From Tipula vernalis (taxonomy: Eukaryota; Arthropoda; Insecta; Diptera; Tipulidae): a DNA stretch of 64,000 nt. Within the stretch, counting starts at the first letter, position 1. Every line of letters begins with the position of its first letter. The notes beneath the pieces are model-generated. The model had not been told where the DNA came from and did not search any database. It saw only the letters and a program-made list of their open reading frames with translations. Shown one piece after another: positions 58,901 to 64,000 of the stretch. The stretch covers positions 313,754,092 to 313,818,091 of the forward strand of contig OY282558.1 of assembly GCA_958295665.1 (NCBI GenBank). The letters are read 5' to 3'. The position numbers and the translations under genes are program-made.

Positions 58901-59007
58901 TTGTTTGCAACGCCATTTCAGTTACACTAAAAGACAGTAATAGTGTTTGTATAGACCATTATGCGGCTATGAAAATCTTTAATGATAAAATTTCATACAA
59001 AGCACTA
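55901..59007 (+). pseudogene. KDZ/MULE-like transposase gene, interrupted
   Basis: The first frame from 55901 is very basic (MEVKEKAKPRPKHTYYSKKN), then VAKELFGENFKNTIIP. From 56146 come MSQEHDGIKNIAIATPMSFN and KHSCVLQFQTYNVNKRQNIV. From 56572, MNLFTNGEDLQDHGQIKKFV and RGSHRKDAQDELEHSHAY. A LINE interrupts at 56762. The core continues after 57317 with IIRIDSTGSLIRNPKCF, YYYACVIKVSGIILPIAELI, SARHDQSAINILLEYF and PKMYVTDWSLVFINSIL, the spacing of two catalytic Asp in MULE/KDZ-type transposases. After a slip near 58060, YMKYLPLWTTVFFKKIW, VSDGPIENWFNILKNYLL could hold the Glu (IENWF). C-terminal ERALQRFVSKT-like residues and YAAMKIFNDKISYKAL run into copy B of the CTAG-rich transposon. Family placement is from remembered patterns. 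Confidence 0.7.
56762..57303 (-). mobile_element. LINE fragment inserted in the transposase gene
   Basis: A 542-base insertion in reverse orientation with a perfect 13-base duplication TACTCAGGGCATT (56749-56761 and 57304-57316). On the minus strand it ends in a C-run and an (AAT)n tail, typical of I-like LINEs. Minus-strand coding pieces fit such an element: SNATVFLAELHAL recalls the RNase H TVFQAExxA box, and HVPGGSIVRFIKNRNIDW ends at a stop about 110 bases before the tail. It is 5'-truncated and internally shortened. The plus-strand ORF across it (from 57058) is an artefact. Confidence 0.82.
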
Positions 59008-59777
59008 CACGCTCATTACAAAATCCGGTAATTGCCTACTTGATTATCTGGTTTTGCAAATTCTAGTGTAAATCCAGTGAATTTCTAGTTAAAAATCAAG
59101 AAAAATGAATTTTCTAGTTAAATTTAAAAATAGATTTAGCCGATTTCCAGTGAAATTGCAATCAAAACCAAATTTTGACTATTTCCTAGTTAATTTCCAG
59201 TAATATTTTTAATTATATTGGAATTCTAGTGATTATCTAGCACAAAAAATTACTAGGAAAATACTAGATGGTTAATTTTACTCTATAAAATGGAATATCT
59301 AGTAAGTTTAACGAAAATCTCGTAAATTTTATTACCAGAATTCCAGTAAAAATAAAAATTACTTGAATTCCAGTTGCATTTTTGCAACGGTTTTTTTTTA
59401 ATGTAGTTACCTGAAATCTACTAAAATTCTAGTTAAATTAAATTAAATACAAGATAATTCCTGTTCGCAAGTGCAAGGAATTTCTAGTAAATTAAACAGA
59501 TTCTAGTAATATTCTGGTTAATTTAAAACTTCTATTAGAATTTACTAGAATTCTAGTAAATTTAGACTTTCGCTCGCATATTAATTTCAATTTCGTCATC
59601 ATAGTCAGTATCAGTAATACGTTGAATTTCTTGCTGTGATATAGTGAAATGAAGAACAGGTGAAAAAATAAAGTTTAAGTATATAAAGTGTGAGTGCTAA
59701 TATTAAATAAGTATAGTAAAATATTACACATAATTATTGATGAGATGCATCAAGCAAATGCGGATTTTTACCATTCA

Positions 59778-60015
59778 CGTGGTTTTAATATTTTATGCAA
59801 TAGCTACTGCCGTACATATTTTAACATTTGGTTGGCGGCAGATTTTGCGATTAAATTTGACATCCGCGACGGAACTCATCCAACATTTTCCCAATGTGAA
59901 GGATTTTGACGGTGAATGTGTAAGTTTTGACAAATATATACATACATTAAATGATTTTCAGATTAACTTTCAATTATTAACATTTCAGATTAATTTTGAA
60001 TTCGGTCTCTTGTAG
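59778..60015 (+). pseudogene. Spliced coding remnant in copy B
   Basis: Homologue of 12558-12919. WRQILRLNLTSATELIQHFP leads to a donor at 59920 (GTAAGT), a 69-base intron ending TTTCAG (59988), then INFEFGLL and a TAG stop at 60015. The upstream cysteine-containing part of copy A is deleted here. Shared splice sites in both copies argue for a genuine ancestral intron. Confidence 0.5.
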
Positions 60016-60810
60016 AAACACGGGAATGAATGAATGTACATACATATATATGTAAATATTTATTCGCTCATTGCATGCAAAAAACGATAAGTCAAAATCG
60101 TCATTTTCGGGAGAAGGTTTGGAAATTTGAAATTTTGAAAGGAGTTCCTTGTAGAAACGTTTCATTAAAGTTCAATATCCTTGCAGGAGTATATGAAGAA
60201 AAAGATCAAAACACCAGATATCGAGTAACACTACACTTAAAGCGGCTGCTGCTTTGTCGGATAATCAATTTGTTTTAACCTGAATATCCGGCGAGTGCAT
60301 TTGGGCTAAGGTACTTAATTATTTATTGATATGATTCTAAATATGCTTTTTAATAGACTTGTTACGTTTAAAAATTTCAACGTTGGATTTCTTATAGAAT
60401 ATTTAACTAAATTAAATTAAACCATGTACATTATATTCATCATTTTTTGCCCAGCCACGGAGCCGGCGCACTGGTCTAACAAGGCATTTCAGTAAAAAAA
60501 ACTAACTAAATCCAAAAAGAATTACAGTCAAAAATTTTGAGAAATTTTTTTTTCTTAATTTTTTTTTTTAATTTTTAAATTTTTATTTTTATTTGTTTTT
60601 AATTTTTGGAAACATTTTGTGTGTAGTAGTTTTTTGTAAAACTTATACTTTTTAAAATATTTGCAAAACAAATTTTCTGGACCAAGGGGGTGGCCACTTC
60701 CGGTTAGCCGATTTGGAGTAAAATTCACTGGGACCTCCCAATTTATCCAAAAAGCTTAAATCTAAAGTTTCATTTCGATTGATTAAACCATATGGGCTGT
60801 AGAGAGGACA

Positions 60811-61413
60811 CAGACAGACTGACAGACTGACAGACTGACAGACTGACAGACTGACAGACTGACAGACTGACAGACTGACAGACTGACAGACTGACAGACT
60901 GACAGACTGACAGACTGACAGACTGACAGACTGACAGACTGACAGACTGACAGACTGACAGACTGACAGACTGACAGACTGACAGACTGACAGACTGACA
61001 GACTGACAGACTGACAGACTCACAGACTGACAGACTGACAGACTGACAGACTGACAGACTGACATACTGACAGACTGACAGACTGACAGACTGACAGACT
61101 GACAGACTGACAGACTGACAGACTGACAGACTGACAGACTGACAGACTGACAGACTGACAGACTGACAGACTGACAGACTGACAGACTGACAGACTGACA
61201 GACTAACAGGCTGACAGGCTGACAGACTGACAGACTGACAGACTGACAGACTGACAGACTGACAGACTGACAGACTGACAGACTGACAGACTGACAGACT
61301 GACAGACTGACAGACTGACAGACTGACAGACTGACAGAGTGACAGACAGACAGACAGACGACTGACAGACTGACAGACTGACAGACTGACAGAGTGACAG
61401 ACAGACAGACAGA
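60811..61413. repeat. (GACAGACT)n array 1, ~600 bp
   Basis: Near-perfect 8-base units GACAGACT run almost without a break, with rare variants (for example GACATACT near 61062 and GACTAACAGGCT near 61201). It ends in GACAGACAGACAGAC. The minus-strand frame of SVSLSVCQ repeats is an artefact of the 24-base (3 x 8) periodicity. Confidence 0.95.
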
Positions 61414-62140
61414 CATCATTTAGAAACCCACTTTTTCGGACTAAGGGAACCTCAAAACAAATAAATCTCTAAAAATCCCAAGGTACAAAATTTTCATGAT
61501 TACTATACTTTATTTTGCTACAGTAAAAGAAAGTAAAAAACCCTAATCCATACGAATCGTTCGTTTAGTAAAAGTTCTGCAAAATTACTTTTTGGAAATC
61601 GCACTCAACTCCCAAGGGCCAATATCGGCCATTGCCAACAATGATGACAAAGTTTCGCTAGCACATGGAATTAGTCCCTTCATTACCTAGTTAGAAAACC
61701 CTAATCCATACGGATCGTTCGTTTAGTAAAAGTTCTACGAAATTATTTTTTGGAAATCGCACTCAACAATGATGACAAAGGTTTCGCTAGCACATGAAAT
61801 AGGTCCCTTAATTACCTAGTTAAAATTGAGGTGTGGCCAACACACGACTTTCTTTTACGAACAGAGAATTTTAGAAATTTTATTTTTTTCTTAATTTTTT
61901 TTTTTTAATTTTTTATTTTTTATTTTGATTTGTTTTTAATTTTTGGAAACATTTTTTATTAAGTAGTTTTTTGTAAAATTTATTCTTTTTAAGATATTTG
62001 CAAAACAAATTTTCTGGACCAAGGTTGAACTTCCGGTTAGCCGATTTGGAGTAAAATTCACTGGGACCTCCCAATTTATCAAAAAAGCTTAAATCTGAAG
62101 TTTCAGTTCGATTGACTAAACCATATGGGCTGTAGAGAGG

Positions 62141-62437
62141 ACACAGACAGACTGCCAGACTGACAGACTGACATACTGACAGACTGACAGACTGACAGAC
62201 TGACAGACTGACAGACTGACAGACTGACAGACTGACAGACTGACAGACTGACAGACTGACAGACTGACAGACTGACAGACTGACAGACTGACAGACTGAC
62301 AGACTGACAGACTGACAGACTGACAGACTGACAGACTGACAGACTGACAGACTGACAGACTGACAGACTGACAGACTGACAGACTGACAGACTGACAGAC
62401 TGACAGACTATCAGACTGACAGACTGACAGACAGACA
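62141..62437. repeat. (GACAGACT)n array 2, ~300 bp
   Basis: Same 8-base unit, with variants GACTGCC and GACATACT near the start and a GACTATCAGACT variant near the end. It is flanked by the same unique words as array 1, so the two arrays arose from one duplicated unit and changed length independently. Confidence 0.95.
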
Positions 62438-62666
62438 CCATTTCCAAACCCACTTTTTCGGACTTAGGGAACCTCAAAACAAATAAATCTCTAAAAATTC
62501 TAAGGTCCAAAATTTTCATGATTACTATACTTTATTTTACTAGAGTAAAAGAAAGTAAAAGGCATTTCGTCTAATACAATTTTCACTGAGTTGCCTTTTA
62601 ATTGTTTACTGAAATGTGTTTGACTAGAATTCCCGGAGCCAACCATTTTAATATATGTATGTACAT

Positions 62667-62975
62667 AAAATTACGTTATGTTAAATATGGACGTTGCAAT
62701 AAAATATACTTAGTAAGTAACTTTCATTACCTATCAACTAATGAACATAGAAGTACATTTGAATTTTAAACCGTGTACATTATCGAACTCTATAATACTA
62801 CTCTACAATACTAATAATACTCTATAAAATATAGATATCAATACATACAGAGTACGACAATGTACAAGTTATTAAATTCAAATGTACTTTTATGTTCGTT
62901 AGTTGACAGGTAACGAAAGTAACGTACTAAGTATTTTTTATTGTAACGTCCGTATTTAACATATAACGTAATTTT
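62667..62975. repeat. ~300-bp palindrome in copy B
   Basis: Arms pair from ATTACGTTATGTTAAATATG with CGTATTTAACATATAACGTA outward, through TACTTAGTAAGTAACTTTCA / AACGAAAGTAACGTACTAAG, to TACATTTGAATTTT / AAATTCAAATGTA near the centre. Homologous to 13702-13962 but with both arms complete. Confidence 0.88.
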
Positions 62976-63932
62976 ATAATAAAATTGTTACCCTGATGAT
63001 CAGCCAAAAAGTCCAAAATTGGGGAAAATGATGAATAAAATCTACATGGTTATCTGTAAGAAAACCAACGTTAAAATTTTGATATAATATAGTTCATATT
63101 ATTATTCTTGTTATTAAACCAAAACTTTTAATTTTTGCAGGTAGATGATGAGATATCACCCAAAAAAGTAAGCTGTCGCAGCCGTATCTGGTATGTTTGT
63201 CGAATAATGGTTTGAGCCACGAAGAAATCTTCCATGTAATAATAGATGCACAGTAAATTTCGTTGGGCTACAAAACTTTTTATGCACCTTCGACAAACTC
63301 TTTAAAATTTTTTATGTTTTTGAATTGAAATTTCCCCAAAATTGTTTATACTTCTAAAGTTTTTTTCTTTTTAATTAAAGATGTGATTCCGACGCCTCGA
63401 GTGTCGAAATTATATTCTAAATTGTGTGCGAAAAATTCAGAACAACTATTTTAAAGATTTGTAATTTTTGTAATTGTTGAAATAAAAAATATTTAATTAA
63501 AACAAAATTCAAAAAGGTTTTTTTTATTATTTGAAATTTATTTAGACGGCAATCTAGTATAATCAAGGGATTATCTAGTAAAAAATGATGACGTAGAATT
63601 AACTGGAATTCTGCTAAAGAATATAGTTTTTTCCGGTTATTTTACTAGAACTTTAGTAGAATAAATACAAGAAATCTAATAGTTTTGCAACAAAATGTAG
63701 TATTCGATTTTACTTGAAATCTAATTAAAAAATTGTATTTCTCATAATTTTACCAGAAGTCCAGTCGCAAAATCAAGTAGTATTGTTTACTTGATTTCTA
63801 GTACTAAATATTTGTATTTCAAGTAAAATTACCAGATTTTATTAGAACCAGAAATCTATTATTTTTAATTTTACTTGATTCAACTAGATCGTCTAGTATG
63901 CTCACATCTAGTGAATTTTTATTTACCGTGTA

Positions 63933-64000
63933 GATGACAATAAACGACGATAGTTAAGCTTGTGCAATCCATATAATTTTGTAGTGATTCCCTACTGCAG
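63933..64000 (+). other. Flank of copy B
   Basis: Sequence to the right of the transposon. Its first codons (GATGACAATAAACGACGA, stop) appear to continue the KDZ/MULE-like gene interrupted at 59006. Nothing more can be said from 68 bases. Confidence 0.4.

Larger units (their letters stand above)
60491..62558. mobile_element. Composite minisatellite-bearing repeat inserted in copy B
   Basis: Flanked by a perfect 10-base duplication AAGGCATTTC (60481-60490 and 62559-62568). Inside are two direct copies of one unit (about 60530-61540 and 61860-62558). Each has a T-rich lead, CTGGACCAAGG...CACTTCCGGTTAGCCGATTT, GGGCTGTAGAGAGGACACAG, a GACAGACT array, then CCCACTTTTTCGGACT and ACTATACTTTATTTT. 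Between the units lie two direct copies of a ~140-base block starting AAAACCCTAATCCATACG (about 61539 and 61690). No protein is encoded. Confidence 0.75.
59008..63930 (+). mobile_element. CTAG-rich transposon, copy B
   Basis: Same ends as copy A (CACGCTCATTACAAAATCC... ATTTACCGTG) flanked by TA (59006-59007 and 63931-63932). Subterminal arrays are at 59040-59580 and 63540-63925. Removing the 2.07 kb nested insertion leaves about 2.85 kb. Copy B lacks the ~640-base segment that copy A has at about 12050-12690. It sits in the 3' end of the KDZ/MULE-like gene: joining the flanks gives an uninterrupted frame (KAL then DDNKRR, stop at about 63949). Confidence 0.8.

Noticed and set aside
60652..61419. 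255-residue minus-strand frame of SVSLSVCQ repeats
   Set aside because: It is only the translation of the GACAGACT array; three units of 8 bases give an 8-residue period in every frame.
62103..62519. 138-residue minus-strand frame with the same repeats
   Set aside because: Same artefact as in array 1; flanks are non-coding repeat sequence.

Overview
The window is AT-rich (roughly 30% GC by eye) eukaryotic DNA, almost certainly from an insect or another arthropod. It has short spliced exons, mariner, piggyBac, PIF/Harbinger and hAT transposons, Jockey- and I-like LINE pieces, palindromic MITEs, satellites and insect-style proto-microsatellites. No bacterial genes, rRNA, tRNA or CRISPR were seen. 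I cannot name the species. Almost every long reading frame is a transposon gene, mostly broken.

0-11 kb: a LINE reverse-transcriptase tail (0.65-1.38 kb), a 1.5 kb decayed AT-rich repeat field (4.2-5.7 kb), and the only convincing host gene, two minus-strand exons (9413-9522 and 6297-6483) with matching splice phase and a poly(A) signal. 11.25-15 kb: copy A of a 'CTAG-rich' transposon with CAC...GTG ends flanked by TA. 15-21.2 kb: a hAT fragment, an internally deleted mariner and a complete but mutated PIF/Harbinger element (18862-21136, TTA duplication). 21.6-24.3 kb: a nest of palindromic MITEs, one split by a non-autonomous hAT with a perfect 8-bp target duplication.

26.5-31.2 kb: a second CAC...GTG/TA element carrying a multi-exon zinc-finger gene of a transposon-associated family; a more decayed relative lies at 45.5-47.1 kb. 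34.9-36.06 kb: a mariner with long inverted repeats and TA duplication. 36.3-39.6 kb: LINE and mariner remnants. 41.3-45.25 kb: a 3.9 kb element with ~448-bp terminal inverted repeats, an imperfect 8-bp target duplication and one minus-strand gene of an unnamed D-D-type protein family. This is the best candidate for an under-described system.

49.8-52.4 kb: tandem and simple repeats. 52.5-53.7 kb: a decayed piggyBac. 54.6-55.2 kb: a ~172-bp satellite. 55.9-59.0 kb: a KDZ/MULE-like transposase gene split by a LINE (13-bp duplication). It is then interrupted by copy B of the CTAG-rich element (59.0-63.9 kb), which is itself split by a 2.07 kb repeat carrying two large GACAGACT arrays. The window therefore records several layers of nested insertion.
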